Positions 20,650-30,189 of a DNA stretch of 64,000 nucleotides are shown piece after piece. A program made the position numbers and the translations under genes. The stretch is from Geminocystis sp. NIES-3709 (GTDB lineage Bacteria > Cyanobacteriota > Cyanobacteriia > Cyanobacteriales > Cyanobacteriaceae), in NCBI RefSeq assembly GCF_001548115.1, contig NZ_AP014821.1, forward strand, positions 3,537,262 through 3,601,261, given 5' to 3'. Under the pieces are notes generated by a model, which saw only the letters and a list, made by a program, of their open reading frames with translations, searched no databases and was not told where the DNA came from. Within the stretch, counting starts at the first letter, position 1. Every line of letters starts with the position of its first letter.

Positions 20650-21312
20650 TTATCTTAACTTTATATTAATTATTGTCCAATGACGAGGAGAAGATTGATA
20701 TATTTGAGCATTATGCCAACCTATTTGCCATAGGATGTTTTCAATTTCCATTATAGTTAGTGCCGCCCGTAGAGAATCCTTAAATAACTGTTTTTGTCGA
20801 GGATTATAGTCTAAATTAGCCTCTGTCACAATTTCTTCGATGTCATTTTCTGAGACAGGGCGCAATAAATCTCTAATCAAAATATTCCCGTCAGGTTTCA
20901 CAACTCGATCGATCTCATAAAATAAATCTAGGGGGTTAGGAATATGATGAACCAAACTATTGGAAATAACTAGATCAAAAGTATTATCTTCATAGGACAT
21001 CTTTTTACCATCAACCAAAGTTAAAGTAATTTGTTCGGATTTAGAGGCTTTTTTAATATTTTGACGAGCTAATTTAAGCATTGATTCGGCTAAATCAACC
21101 GCCGTAATATGCCATTTTGGGCATAAATCTGATAAAATTATAGGTATTCTAGCAGTTCCAGTGCCAATATCTAAGACCTTTCCCTCATTTCTTCCTAATT
21201 TACTTGCTAATAACGCAAAATCTGTGTTAACTTCCGTGAAGTCCATTTGATCATATTCATAGGCTTCTATGTCATTATCCATGACTTCTGGTTCTAAAAT
21301 TCGATCGATCAT
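20650..21312 (-). CDS. Class I SAM-dependent methyltransferase
   Basis: A 220-residue Rossmann-fold methyltransferase. Motif I is KVLDIGTGTARIPIIL near residues 44-59, the acidic AVDLAESML follows near 72, the post-core LVDGKKMSYEDNTFDLVISN near 100-120, and VHHIPNPLDLFYEIDRVVKPDG after that, the usual UbiE/Methyltransf_11 arrangement. The substrate cannot be told from sequence. It is the last gene of a tight leftward group with a HAD phosphatase and an OGFr-like pseudogene, starting 6 bp after the natural end of the latter. Confidence 0.87.
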   Translation of the reverse strand: MIDRILEPEVMDNDIEAYEYDQMDFTEVNTDFALLASKLGRNEGKVLDIGTGTARIPIILSDLCPKWHITAVDLAESMLKLARQNIKKASKSEQITLTLVDGKKMSYEDNTFDLVISNSLVHHIPNPLDLFYEIDRVVKPDGNILIRDLLRPVSENDIEEIVTEANLDYNPRQKQLFKDSLRAALTIMEIENILWQIGWHNAQIYQSSPRHWTIINIKLR

Positions 21313-21318
21313 AAATTT

Positions 21319-21864
21319 TCAATTAATTATAGCTTTTTGCCAATATTTAAAAGTTGTTTCACCGATAAATTTTTTTTCTTCTAAATAAATTTTACTAAGA
21401 CATTTATAAAGAGATTTAGCATATTTTTCTAATCCCAAAATCCTCAAACATTTTAAAATACGAGTAAGACGTAAATAATTATGATTTCGATAACTAATCC
21501 ATTAAGATTTACGGGCTAAATAATTATCTCCTTTATCAATAAAAATTTTCCCTTCACTACGATTAAAAGTTAAACCATAAAACCTTAACATTATTAATAA
21601 CGATCGTTTTAAGTTATCCCTCAAAATCTGATTTTTTCTAAAATAATTTATACTTTCTGAATCTAAAATAGGTGCATCAGGATTATAAAAACTAGCCTCA
21701 TTTAAAGGGAATAACCATTGAATATAATCATGAGTACATTCTAACTTAGCAAAATCCCACCTCCAAATATCTGTAATTTTAAGATGACTTATATTTTCTT
21801 TTTCTCCTAAATAAAAAGGAATAATTATGTTTAATTTTTGGTTATTATCTTCCATATTATTCAC
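21319..21864 (-). pseudogene. OGFr-domain protein interrupted by an in-frame stop codon
   Basis: The frame from 21864 reads an OGFr_N-like protein (opioid growth factor receptor-related domain: DIWRWDFAKLECTHDYIQWL, FPLNEASFYNPDAP). It stops at a TAA at 21502-21504 after 120 residues. The same frame continues past that codon for 60 more residues (WISYRNHNYLRLTRILK, then ILGLEKYAKSLYKCL, ending in FKYWQKAIIN) to a TGA at 21319-21321. The continuation carries the typical end of the family, NHNYLRLTRIL and TTFKYW. Frame integrity on both sides shows a single nonsense change, so the lesion is young or a sequencing error. The gene lies 8 bp after the HAD gene and 6 bp before the methyltransferase. 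Function of bacterial OGFr-like proteins is unknown. Confidence 0.8.
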
Positions 21865-21872
21865 CTGCTAGT

Positions 21873-22610
21873 TTAAGATAATTGTAAATCTGCTAAATCA
21901 GAAATAACTACATCTGCTGTGTTTAAATGAGGTGCTTCTGGATATTTCCAACAAATACCGATAACTCCCCCCGCTTTCGCATTTTTTGCCATAGCAATAT
22001 CCCCCTGAGAATCTCCTATCATTAAGGTATTTTCAGGCTTTACATTCATCTTGTCACAGGCTTGTAAAAATAAACGAGGATCAGGCTTAAATAATCCCGT
22101 ATCAACTCCCATTATTAAATCAATATAATCCGATAATTGATGATTTTCCACAAACTCTTTTACTCCTTTGGTAGTGTCTGCTGATAAAATTGCCATTTTC
22201 AAACCTTTTTGTTTTAAGAATTGTAATACTTCAAGACTTCCTGCAAATATAGGAGAAGTTTTGCCACGAATAGGAAAGGATTTTTCTGCATTATTAAAAG
22301 ATTCAGATGCGATCGATAATGCTTCAAACCAACTTTTTCCCGTTTCAGCGATATAACCTGCCGCCACAATTTGATTTTCTCGATTACTTCCTACTGCCAT
22401 TAAACCTGTCGGATTGAGATAGTCATTTTCTACGCCAAAAGCCATAAGTAAAGGTTCATAAATACCCGGTATTTGAGCATCAATTAATCGTGCTCTTTTT
22501 AATGCTAATTCTCTCAAAAAACTCTCTGAATCTGCTAATGTGCCGTCTTTATCAAAAATAATCGCTTCTATATTTTTAAATATTTTTTCTTTACAAATAA
22601 CATTAACCAT
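21873..22610 (-). CDS. HAD-superfamily hydrolase, phosphoglycolate phosphatase-like
   Basis: A 245-residue HAD phosphatase with the nucleophile motif IIFDKDGTLADSES (Asp20 and Asp22), motif II AILSADTTKG, and motifs III/IV in GLFKPDPRLFLQACDKM and MIGDSQGDIAMAKNA. The alpha-helical cap between residues 30 and 110 fits subfamily IA (Gph/CbbY). Cyanobacteria need phosphoglycolate phosphatase for photorespiration, so that is a plausible but unproven role. It is first in a leftward operon with the OGFr-like and methyltransferase genes. Confidence 0.85.
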   Translation of the reverse strand: MVNVICKEKIFKNIEAIIFDKDGTLADSESFLRELALKRARLIDAQIPGIYEPLLMAFGVENDYLNPTGLMAVGSNRENQIVAAGYIAETGKSWFEALSIASESFNNAEKSFPIRGKTSPIFAGSLEVLQFLKQKGLKMAILSADTTKGVKEFVENHQLSDYIDLIMGVDTGLFKPDPRLFLQACDKMNVKPENTLMIGDSQGDIAMAKNAKAGGVIGICWKYPEAPHLNTADVVISDLADLQLS

Positions 22611-22812
22611 GGTGAAATAAAACCCTTAATTGAGTGTGTAAAAACTGTAAAAACTGATCATCTAAGTTTTTAAAATTACACCCTATATCCTACACCCTAC
22701 TCTCTGTCTTTACCAAAATACTTTTTAAAAAATTTCTAATGGCACATATTAGGTTATAATTAATCGATATGTCAAATTATCTATGTGTAAAAGTTGTTAT
22801 TTGGAGGTTTAA

Positions 22813-23139
22813 TTGGAATCCGCCGTTCAAACAAAAATTGATTCTCGGTTCGTATTAAAAGTGGTTTGGTTAGATAAAGATGTCGCCTTAGCCGTTGATT
22901 ATGTTATCAGTAAAGGTACTAGCCCTTTAACCCCTTATTATTTTTGGCCTCGTAGCGATGCTTGGCAAGAATTGAAAGATGAGTTAGACAAGAAAAACTG
23001 GATTACTGATCATGAAAAAATTGAATTACTTAACCAAGCTACAGAAGTGATTAATTTCTGGCAAGAAAAAGGTAGAGTAACGAGTATGCTTCAAGCTCAA
23101 CAAAAATTCCCTTCAGTAGTCTTCTCTGGTACAAATTAA
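22813..23139 (+). CDS. Ribosomal protein PSRP-3/Ycf65
   Basis: The 108-residue product matches PSRP-3 (Ycf65, cS23), a 30S subunit protein found only in cyanobacteria and plastids: [36 protein letters not shown] and INFWQEKGR. The start is TTG at 22813, preceded at 5 bp by a strong GGAGG (22803-22807), which fixes it. A TATAAT hexamer at 22755-22760 is a candidate -10. The gene stands alone, divergent from the HAD operon. Confidence 0.93.
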   Translation: MESAVQTKIDSRFVLKVVWLDKDVALAVDYVISKGTSPLTPYYFWPRSDAWQELKDELDKKNWITDHEKIELLNQATEVINFWQEKGRVTSMLQAQQKFPSVVFSGTN

Positions 23140-23239
23140 CTTAATCACCATAAGGAATGAGGAATGAGGACTAGAAATAACAATTATTTGTTAAGGTATC
23201 CTGTATCCTGTATCCTATATTTGACTTTTTGTGTCAACA

Positions 23240-23521
23240 TTAGTTAATATGATTGTGTTCGGCTAAAATTCTTTCTACTTTTGCTTCTTCTAACTTAGCA
23301 ATAATTCTGCTAGATTCATGAATATCTCTCTGGGTTTTTGTTAAACTAACCGTTGAGCCTACAGAAAAAATTAATCCCATCCCCATATACCCTTTAATCC
23401 ATACATCTACAGGTAAATAAATTATACCGATCGAAGTAGCTCCAATAGAAATAATAAAAGATAACCAAGTTTGAATCACCCATGCACTGCTGTGAGTTTG
23501 ATTAAAATTTTCTTTACCCAT
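23240..23521 (-). CDS. YiaA/YiaB-like two-helix membrane protein
   Basis: A 93-residue protein with the YiaAB two-helix domain: AWVIQTWLSFIISIGATSIGIIYLP, a short loop with DVWIKGYMGMGLIFSVGSTVSLTKTQRD, then a polar helical tail. Both hydrophobic helices are clear. The family is of unknown function. The start MGKENFNQTHSS gives the usual cytosolic lead-in. It is monocistronic as far as can be seen. Confidence 0.8.
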   Translation of the reverse strand: MGKENFNQTHSSAWVIQTWLSFIISIGATSIGIIYLPVDVWIKGYMGMGLIFSVGSTVSLTKTQRDIHESSRIIAKLEEAKVERILAEHNHIN

Positions 23522-23649
23522 GATTTTATCTCCATTTTAATTTACTACGATCATAATATTTTGTTTTCTCGATCGGGCTTATCTTTGAGACACTTTTTTA
23601 ACTGGCTTACTTTGTTTCCTATCTTAGTCTTATAAATTTCTGATATTTT

Positions 23650-24654
23650 CTAGTCAATAATTAAAGCAATTTTACCAGTTACTGAACCTTGCTCGATGGT
23701 TTTGTGTGCCAAAGAGGCTTCTTTTAAAGGAAAAGTTTGCTCCACATGAATACTTAACTTACCTTCATCAAACCATACTCCACACTGGGTTAAGATTTGA
23801 GCTTGATGTTTTAAAGCGTCCGATAAATTCATTAAAGCAGGAGTTAACATCAACTCTAAACTAATTCTTAGATTACGACTACGGGCTAATTTTAAGCTAT
23901 CAATGTTACTATCTGGTTCAAGAATTGTCACCACATCTCCATAAACTTTGACGGCTTTACAAGTGTCAAAAAAAGTTTTACCCCCCACGGTATCAAAACC
24001 CACATCAACCCCTTTCCCTTTTGTCCAATCAAGGACACTTTCGATAAAATACTGTTGTTGATATAAAATCGGCAAATCTGCTCCTAATTTTCGCACTAAC
24101 CGCTCTTTATCAGGATTACTGACTGTCGTTGCCACTTTTGCACCCTTTATCTTTGCTAATTGTATCGCAACATGACCGACACCACCAGCACCACCATGAA
24201 TTAAAACAGTGTCATGGTTATCTAAGTTTACTCGATCAAATAAAGATTCCCAAGCAGTAATTAACACCAATGGAGCACAAGCCGCTTCCGCAAAAGACAA
24301 AGATTTCGGTTTCAACGCCACATAATTTTCATCTACAACAGCATACTCAGCATAATTTCCCGTGTCAGGCTTACCTAATCCACCTGCACAAAAATAAACC
24401 TCATCTCCTATCTTAAATTTTGTTACTTCGTCTCCAACGGCTTCAATAATACCTGCACCATCACAACCTAGAATAGCAGAGGAATATTCTGGATAAAAAG
24501 TACCTCGACTGCGAATTTTTGTGTCAATGGGATTAACCCCGGCGGCTTTGAGTTTAACTAATACTTCAGTAGATTTTTTAATAGAAGGAATGGCAACATC
24601 TTGTAAAGTAAGAACATCAACATCTCCTGCACAAGTCATAACAATCGCTTTCAT
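23650..24654 (-). CDS. Zinc-type/quinone alcohol dehydrogenase family oxidoreductase
   Basis: An MDR-superfamily NADPH-dependent reductase of about 334 residues. The GroES-like N-terminal half has LKAAGVNPIDTKIRSRG and LGCDGAGIIEAVGDEV; the Rossmann half has TVLIHGGAGGVGHVAIQLAK for NADPH. The catalytic-zinc ligands of true alcohol dehydrogenases are not evident, so a quinone-oxidoreductase or enone-reductase type is more likely. I start at MKAIVMTCAG (24654); further Met codons lie just upstream at 24657 and 24666. Confidence 0.87.
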   Translation of the reverse strand: MKAIVMTCAGDVDVLTLQDVAIPSIKKSTEVLVKLKAAGVNPIDTKIRSRGTFYPEYSSAILGCDGAGIIEAVGDEVTKFKIGDEVYFCAGGLGKPDTGNYAEYAVVDENYVALKPKSLSFAEAACAPLVLITAWESLFDRVNLDNHDTVLIHGGAGGVGHVAIQLAKIKGAKVATTVSNPDKERLVRKLGADLPILYQQQYFIESVLDWTKGKGVDVGFDTVGGKTFFDTCKAVKVYGDVVTILEPDSNIDSLKLARSRNLRISLELMLTPALMNLSDALKHQAQILTQCGVWFDEGKLSIHVEQTFPLKEASLAHKTIEQGSVTGKIALIID

Positions 24655-24830
24655 CATAATCAACAAGTAGTAAAAAATAAATTTTTAGTTTTATAATGAG
24701 ATTTTAAAGTAGAAATAAAATACTTGATAGATAAAATTTAGAAAATCTATTTTAAAACAGTTTAATTAAATTTTATTTTCTATAGTAATCTCAAATAGGA
24801 TATTAATAATCAATTATTAGAAAAAAGTAT

Positions 24831-24926
24831 TATAGCGTTTTTTATGGTTACTAGGTACAAAAATAAAATTAAAGTCGGCTTTATTAAACGATTTAAGCGT
24901 ACCTCATTAGTCTGGAAATTGCTATA
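24831..24926. repeat. Small inverted-repeat element (96 bp)
   Basis: In the 466-bp gap before the 5-FCL gene, a segment begins TATAGCGTTTTTTATGG and ends GGAAATTGCTATA. The outer 28 bp of each end match imperfectly as inverted repeats (18 of 28), with TATAGC at the tips and GGTAC at exactly the same offset (24-28) from both tips. The size, the ends and the lack of coding fit a MITE or a decayed repeat common in cyanobacteria. Only one copy was recognised in this window. Confidence 0.45.
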
Positions 24927-25025
24927 AAAATTTTTTAAAGCTAATATCTTTTTACTAAATTAATTTAAGAATGTTATATTGTGTTATTGGATAAAGAAGG
25001 TCAAAAATTAACTAATGGAGGAAAA

Positions 25026-25100
25026 ATGATTATTAATAATAATACTAATAACTGCAATAAATTAGTTATAAATTTTTTTAGTTTAAAACCATTGTTATAA
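25026..25100 (+). CDS. Possible 24-residue leader or small protein
   Basis: An ATG at 25026 lies 4 bp after a strong GGAGG (25017-25021) and opens a 24-codon frame, MIINNNTNNCNKLVINFFSL followed by KPLL, ending 20 bp before the 5-formyl-THF cyclo-ligase start. A good ribosome binding site is uncommon in this window, which makes the frame worth noting. The Asn-rich composition and small size mean it could also be chance. No attenuator hairpin was recognised after it. Confidence 0.3.
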   Translation: MIINNNTNNCNKLVINFFSLKPLL

Positions 25101-25120
25101 ACTTTTTATTAATTACAGTT

Positions 25121-25681
25121 ATGTTTGAGGAAAAAAAACGTTTAAGAAAAAAATATCTTCAAAAACGGTTACAACTTCCCCTTCAAGAATATCGATCGAA
25201 AAGTAATCAAATTTGTCAGAATATATTAAATACTTCTATTTTTCGTGAAGCAAAAGTCGTTTTAAGTTATTTTAGCTTTAAACAAGAACCAGATTTAACC
25301 CTTTTACATCAAAGAAATAAAGTTATTTGGGGTTTACCTCGTTGTGAGGGCAAAAGTTTAATTTGGCATCAATGGCAATGGGGAGATAATCTACAAACAG
25401 GGGCTTATAATATTCCTGAACCCTTGTTTAATTCTCCTCTTATTGATACAGATACCGTTGATTTAATCTTAATACCCGCCGTGACGATCGATCGAAGAGG
25501 TTATCGTTTAGGTTATGGTGGGGGATATTACGATCGAATGTTAGACTCTCTTTTGTGGCAAAAAATCCCAACCATAGGCATTGTTTTTGACTTTGCCTAT
25601 GTAGATCATCTCCCAGTAGAATTATGGGATAAGCCTTTAAAGGCCGTGTGTACAGAATTTGGAATATTTTTTCAAGGATAA
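25121..25681 (+). CDS. 5-formyltetrahydrofolate cyclo-ligase
   Basis: This enzyme (MTHFS) uses ATP to turn 5-formyl-THF into 5,10-methenyl-THF, recovering a stored folate. The 186-residue protein has the N-terminal RLRKKYLQKRLQLP lead, LSYFSFKQEPDL and the signature DLILIPAVTIDRRGYRLGYG followed by GGYYDRML that binds ATP and folate. Length is typical. It is convergent with glmM, 32 bp apart. Confidence 0.93.
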   Translation: MFEEKKRLRKKYLQKRLQLPLQEYRSKSNQICQNILNTSIFREAKVVLSYFSFKQEPDLTLLHQRNKVIWGLPRCEGKSLIWHQWQWGDNLQTGAYNIPEPLFNSPLIDTDTVDLILIPAVTIDRRGYRLGYGGGYYDRMLDSLLWQKIPTIGIVFDFAYVDHLPVELWDKPLKAVCTEFGIFFQG

Positions 25682-25713
25682 AATACATAAGAATATTCCT
25701 CATTCCCCATTCC

Positions 25714-27141
25714 TTAGTTTGCTAAGTTTTCTTCCACAACCTTGACTAAATAATCTGTCCAATGATTGACTAAATCATGATTTTGTGCTTCTACCATTAC
25801 CCGAATTAAAGGTTCTGTACCCGAAGCCCTTACTAACACTCTACCTTCATTTCCCATGGCTGTTTCTGCTTCGGCGATCGCTTGTTGTAAAGCATCACAA
25901 TTTTGCCAATTTAAGCGTTTTTCTCTGTTTTCTACCCTTACATTCTTTAATACTTGAGGATACTGAGTAAAGCTATCATTTACTAAAGAGACTAAACAAT
26001 CCCCTTGTTGACGTACTAAAGCAGTTAATTGTAAAGCTGTTTGTAAACCATCTCCTGAAAAATGATGATGATGACAGAGAATATGTCCGGATTGTTCACC
26101 CCCTAACATTGCACCAGTTTCCCACATGGCTGCCTGAACATATTGATCTCCCACCGCCGTACGCATCAATTTACCGCCTAGTTTTTGCCATGCTAGTTCA
26201 AAACCTAAGTTAGCCATAACCGTACTTACTAATAAATTATCGGGTAACTGGTTTTTCTCCTTTAAATACTTTCCCCATAAATACAGAATGTAGTCACCGC
26301 AAATAACACGCCCTTGAGCATCCACCGCCATAACTCGATCGGCATCTCCATCAAAAGCGAATCCCATGTCTGCTCCATAGTCTTGTACTGCTTTTTGTAA
26401 CTTTCCTAAGTGAGTTGAACCACAATTAACATTAATTCGATCACCATCAGCATTACAATGAAGAGAAATAACTTCAGCACCTAAAGCCTGAAAAACGGAT
26501 GGAGCGAGTTCAACAGAAGCACCCCAAGCCAAATCTAAGACAATACGCATTCCTGTAAAATCTAAGTCTGAAGGTAAAGAAGTTTTTAAGAAGTGAGTGT
26601 AATTTTGTACTAAATGATGGGGTTGGAGAGTTTTACCACATTTGCCCCCCGTTACATTCATCTCTCCATCAATATTTTTTCGCAGAGTATTTTCGATCGC
26701 ACTTGTTAATAATTTATCTAATTTAGTACCCTCAGAACCAAAAAACTTAATCCCATTATCTTCCGGAGGATTATGACTAGCGGAAATCATAATACCACCA
26801 ATCGCTTCGGTTGTTTTGGTTAAATAAGCAACACAAGGAGTTGGACATAAACCGATATTCCACACTTCCAACCCTAGAGAAGTTAAACCAGATGCGATCG
26901 CCATAGATAACATATCGCTAGAATTGCGAGAATCCTGTCCAATAATAATCACACCTTCAGACGCTTTAAATTCTTGCCAAACACTACCGGCCGCCAACCC
27001 TACCTCTAAAGCTAAATTAGGAGTTAATAAATCCCCTACTTTGCCTCGAATGCCATCCGTACCAAATAACTTTTCAGGTAATCGATCACTAGGTTTTGAG
27101 ACACTATAATCTAACGAGTTTTTACTAAAAGAAAGTACCAT
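25714..27141 (-). CDS. glmM: Phosphoglucosamine mutase
   Basis: GlmM interconverts glucosamine-6-phosphate and glucosamine-1-phosphate for peptidoglycan and lipopolysaccharide precursors. The protein has the opening [14 protein letters not shown], the phosphoserine loop [20 protein letters not shown], the Mg-binding [32 protein letters not shown] for sugar binding and [15 protein letters not shown] for phosphate binding. The start is ATG at 27141, which has GAGGA seven bases upstream; a farther Met at 27159 is less likely. Length is about 475 residues, normal for cyanobacteria. Confidence 0.95.
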   Translation of the reverse strand: MVLSFSKNSLDYSVSKPSDRLPEKLFGTDGIRGKVGDLLTPNLALEVGLAAGSVWQEFKASEGVIIIGQDSRNSSDMLSMAIASGLTSLGLEVWNIGLCPTPCVAYLTKTTEAIGGIMISASHNPPEDNGIKFFGSEGTKLDKLLTSAIENTLRKNIDGEMNVTGGKCGKTLQPHHLVQNYTHFLKTSLPSDLDFTGMRIVLDLAWGASVELAPSVFQALGAEVISLHCNADGDRINVNCGSTHLGKLQKAVQDYGADMGFAFDGDADRVMAVDAQGRVICGDYILYLWGKYLKEKNQLPDNLLVSTVMANLGFELAWQKLGGKLMRTAVGDQYVQAAMWETGAMLGGEQSGHILCHHHHFSGDGLQTALQLTALVRQQGDCLVSLVNDSFTQYPQVLKNVRVENREKRLNWQNCDALQQAIAEAETAMGNEGRVLVRASGTEPLIRVMVEAQNHDLVNHWTDYLVKVVEENLAN

Positions 27142-27386
27142 ATTTAATTCCTCACACAATAGTATTTTATATAATTAGGGGCTTAAAATTAACGAAAATG
27201 TCCTTAACACCCCCAATAATTTTATATTTAAGTGGGATTATAGCTTAAAAAATTAATATCCATCTATTTTTCTCTCATTTCTATGATTATTACCAAGGTG
27301 CATAAATAAAGGCAATGTTTTAAATTTTCATAGCTATTGAAAATTAACGATTTTTGACTTAGAACTCTATAGTCTTAATTCTGCTC

Positions 27387-27580
27387 TATAGAACCCATTT
27401 GGTATAAGGTGATTTCTAATAATAAATATACCTGCTAAATCCCCCTAGCCCCCAAAACACAAAGAGGAAATTATAAAGAAGATGGGTAAATTCTTTCTTG
27501 GAAATGGCCTAATGTTATGAGAAAATGCTTGTAACTTTTATCATAGTTTACTCCAGTAGTCTAACAGATCAAGAATAGGA
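27387..27580 (+). mobile_element. IS5-family left-end fragment
   Basis: The segment matches the left end of the broken IS near 35.8 kb. Shared parts are tatagaa-c/a-ccatttggtat (27387-27405 versus 35784-35802) and about 69 bp running from aatgttatgagaaaatg through ctaacagatcaagaat (27511-27579 versus 35810-35879). The latter encodes the start of the transposase (YSSSLTDQE), followed by TAG where the other copy has TGG. In this copy about 105 bp, including aaatccccctagccccc, lies between the two matches. No further transposase sequence follows, so it is a decayed fragment. It fills most of the gap 27160-27631. Confidence 0.65.
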
Positions 27581-27631
27581 GTAAGGAGAAATAGTTATAA
27601 ATCAACAACTCAATCTTCGTCTTAATAATAA

Positions 27632-29836
27632 TTAAAACCAATCATCATCATCTTCCCAACCATTTTCATAAGGAATATCTCGCTTTTTCCCCACGTTGTA
27701 ACGTTTATTGCCACGACTAACAGTTCGATCGTCTTCTGGAGGATAATCGTCATAACGGCGAGGTTGAGAACGAGATGAAGTAGGTTGAGAACTTTTGGGA
27801 TTGCGAGGAGAAGATAAGCCTCCACTACCATAACCATAATTATTAGGATTATCATAATCTCGGTAATCTCTACCATCTCGGCTAGGATTTACCCTTGCAC
27901 CATATAAAGTTGTATCAGGATTGCGATATACCGCACCTCTATCTCTAGGATTATAGTCATCTTCGTCATCACCGATGAAAGTCTTTTTAATAGACTCGAA
28001 AAATCCTTCTTCTTGATCATCATATTGTAGTCTAATTTCTCTGTTTAACTCATAGAGAACATCCTGCAAATCTGCTTGGCTTCTATCTAAACGTCGATCG
28101 TCATCTTTTTCTAAACTGTCGAGAATCTCACTACAAAGATTTTCTATATCACGGCGATAGGGATTAGTAAATTGACTGCCAAAATCGAGGGTAACTTCCC
28201 TTAAACGTCTTTGCGCCTGATCCGTCAAAGCTTTTGCTCGATTACGTTTTTCTACTCTATCTCGTCTTTCTCTATCTTCCCTCGAAAATTCTTCAGCTTC
28301 CTTCATCATACGATCGACTTCTAATTGTGATAAAGTAGAAGCACCTTGTACAATAATCCTTTGTTCTCTCCCTGTCGTTTTATCTCTTGCAATCACCTGT
28401 AAAATACCATTAGCATCAATGTCAAAAGATACTTGAATTTGTGGTACCCCACGAGGAGCCGGAGGAATACCCGTTAATTTGAAACGCCCTAAAGACTTAT
28501 TATCTTCTGCCATTTCTCGCTCCCCTTGAACTACATGAATTTCAACGGAAGTTTGATTATTCTCTGACGTTGAAAATATATCTGATCTTCTCACGGGAAT
28601 TGTCGTATTACGGGGTAAAAGTTTTTTAGTCACACCTCCGATCGTTTCTACACCGATAGATAAAGGGGTCACATCAAGGAGTAGAATATCTTTGACCTCA
28701 CCGCCTAAAATTCCAGCTTGAACAGCTGCCCCTACGGCTACAACCTCATCAGGATTAACATTTTGATTAGGCTCAATATCGATAAAACTACGCACCAACT
28801 CTTGTACTAAAGGGATACGGGTTGAGCCACCGACTAAGACAACCTCATCAATCTGTACAGGGCTTAAACCAGCATCTTTTAAAGCCCGTTGAATCGGACG
28901 ACGCAACCTCGATACCAAATCACCGCATAATTCCTCAAATTTCGCACGACTAAGGCTTGTTTCGATATGTTTAGGCCCTTCTTCCGTTGCCGTGATAAAG
29001 GGTAAGTTAATCTCCGTATTGCTAACTCCTGATAACTCTATTTTGGCTTTTTCAGCCGCTTCTGTTAGTCTTTGTAAGGATTGTCTATCCCGTCTTAAAT
29101 CGACTCCTTCAGTTTCCAAAAACCCTTGGGCAAGATAATCCACAATTCTTCGATCGAAATCATTCCCCCCTAACTGAGTATCACCGCTAGTGGCCCTAAC
29201 TTCCAAAACTCCGTCACCCACCTCAAGAATAGAAACATCAAAAGTGCCTCCTCCTAAATCAAATACTAAAATTTTTTCACTGCGTCTTTTTTCTAAACCA
29301 TAAGCTAAGGAGGCCGCCGTCGGCTCATTAACAATTCTTAACACTTCTAAACCAGCTATTTTTCCAGCGTCTTTCGTGGCTTGACGTTGGGCATCATTAA
29401 AATAAGCCGGTACAGTTATAACTGCCCCAGTGACTTCTTCTCCTAAATATCTTTCTGCTTCTTCCGCTAACTTGCGTAAAATCATTGCGGAAATTTCTTC
29501 TGGACTAAATTCTTTTTTAAGACGAGGACAACGGATTTTAATATTATCGATCTCATCTCGACGAATAGTATAGGGGACACGTTTCGACTCATCATTTAAT
29601 TCTGTATATTTACGTCCCATAAAACGCTTAATACCATAGTAGGTGTTTTGCGGATTTAACACCCCTTGTCGTCGAGCCATTTGTCCAATAACTAATTCAC
29701 CATCTTTATTAAAACCTACCACCGAAGGAGTGGTGCGACTACCTTCTGAATTAGGAATAACGAGAGGTTTTCCCCCTTCCATCACTGCCACCACTGAGTT
29801 TGTTGTACCTAAATCTATTCCAACGACTCTACCCAT
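27632..29836 (-). CDS. dnaK3: Hsp70 chaperone, DnaK3-type
   Basis: A 734-residue Hsp70. The ATPase half has [18 protein letters not shown] (residue 5 on), [19 protein letters not shown] near 193 and [14 protein letters not shown]; the substrate-binding half has [17 protein letters not shown] and [11 protein letters not shown]. After about residue 615 comes a polar, low-complexity tail rich in Arg, Asp, Pro, Ser and Tyr, ending in GWEDDDDWF. Cyanobacteria have three DnaKs; the [20 protein letters not shown] segment, [11 protein letters not shown] and the long non-EEVD tail match DnaK3, which is essential and linked to thylakoid membranes in Synechococcus. No CIRCE element was seen upstream. 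Confidence 0.92.
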   Translation of the reverse strand: MGRVVGIDLGTTNSVVAVMEGGKPLVIPNSEGSRTTPSVVGFNKDGELVIGQMARRQGVLNPQNTYYGIKRFMGRKYTELNDESKRVPYTIRRDEIDNIKIRCPRLKKEFSPEEISAMILRKLAEEAERYLGEEVTGAVITVPAYFNDAQRQATKDAGKIAGLEVLRIVNEPTAASLAYGLEKRRSEKILVFDLGGGTFDVSILEVGDGVLEVRATSGDTQLGGNDFDRRIVDYLAQGFLETEGVDLRRDRQSLQRLTEAAEKAKIELSGVSNTEINLPFITATEEGPKHIETSLSRAKFEELCGDLVSRLRRPIQRALKDAGLSPVQIDEVVLVGGSTRIPLVQELVRSFIDIEPNQNVNPDEVVAVGAAVQAGILGGEVKDILLLDVTPLSIGVETIGGVTKKLLPRNTTIPVRRSDIFSTSENNQTSVEIHVVQGEREMAEDNKSLGRFKLTGIPPAPRGVPQIQVSFDIDANGILQVIARDKTTGREQRIIVQGASTLSQLEVDRMMKEAEEFSREDRERRDRVEKRNRAKALTDQAQRRLREVTLDFGSQFTNPYRRDIENLCSEILDSLEKDDDRRLDRSQADLQDVLYELNREIRLQYDDQEEGFFESIKKTFIGDDEDDYNPRDRGAVYRNPDTTLYGARVNPSRDGRDYRDYDNPNNYGYGSGGLSSPRNPKSSQPTSSRSQPRRYDDYPPEDDRTVSRGNKRYNVGKKRDIPYENGWEDDDDWF

Positions 29837-30189
29837 TGTTGCTAATTTCTCCAGTTTGTTCTCGTTATTTACCCTCGATCGTACAGCACCATGCTTCCTA
29901 TAATCAAGGTTTTTATACTTTACTATAATTATTTAGTTTATCAAAAAAATCAAGAACAGAATTGAGAAGGTCAAATAGAAAGAAAACTTAAATAGAGTCT
30001 GCTGAAAAAGTTTTTTGGTGGGGAGGAGGCGTTAGGTATTAGGTGTTAGGTATCAGGTTAAATACTTATAAATCAAGGTGTTTAGCCTAATTCTTAGCTT
30101 TACAATGTATTTAGTAATACACTATAGTTTTGATAAAAATCCTCTCTCCTGTCTTCCTATCTCCCTGTCTAACCATCTTCTGAGTCGAT
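29837..30189. other. Intergenic region between infB and dnaK3
   Basis: About 350 bp without a gene. It contains a short degenerate tandem of the form ttaggtattaggtgttaggtatcagg at about 30031-30057, a motif that recurs in several gaps of this window. No tRNA, clear terminator or heat-shock operator was recognised. Confidence 0.5.

Noticed and set aside
29837-29940. CIRCE heat-shock operator before dnaK3
   Set aside because: No TTAGCACTC-N9-GAGTGCTAA pattern is present.
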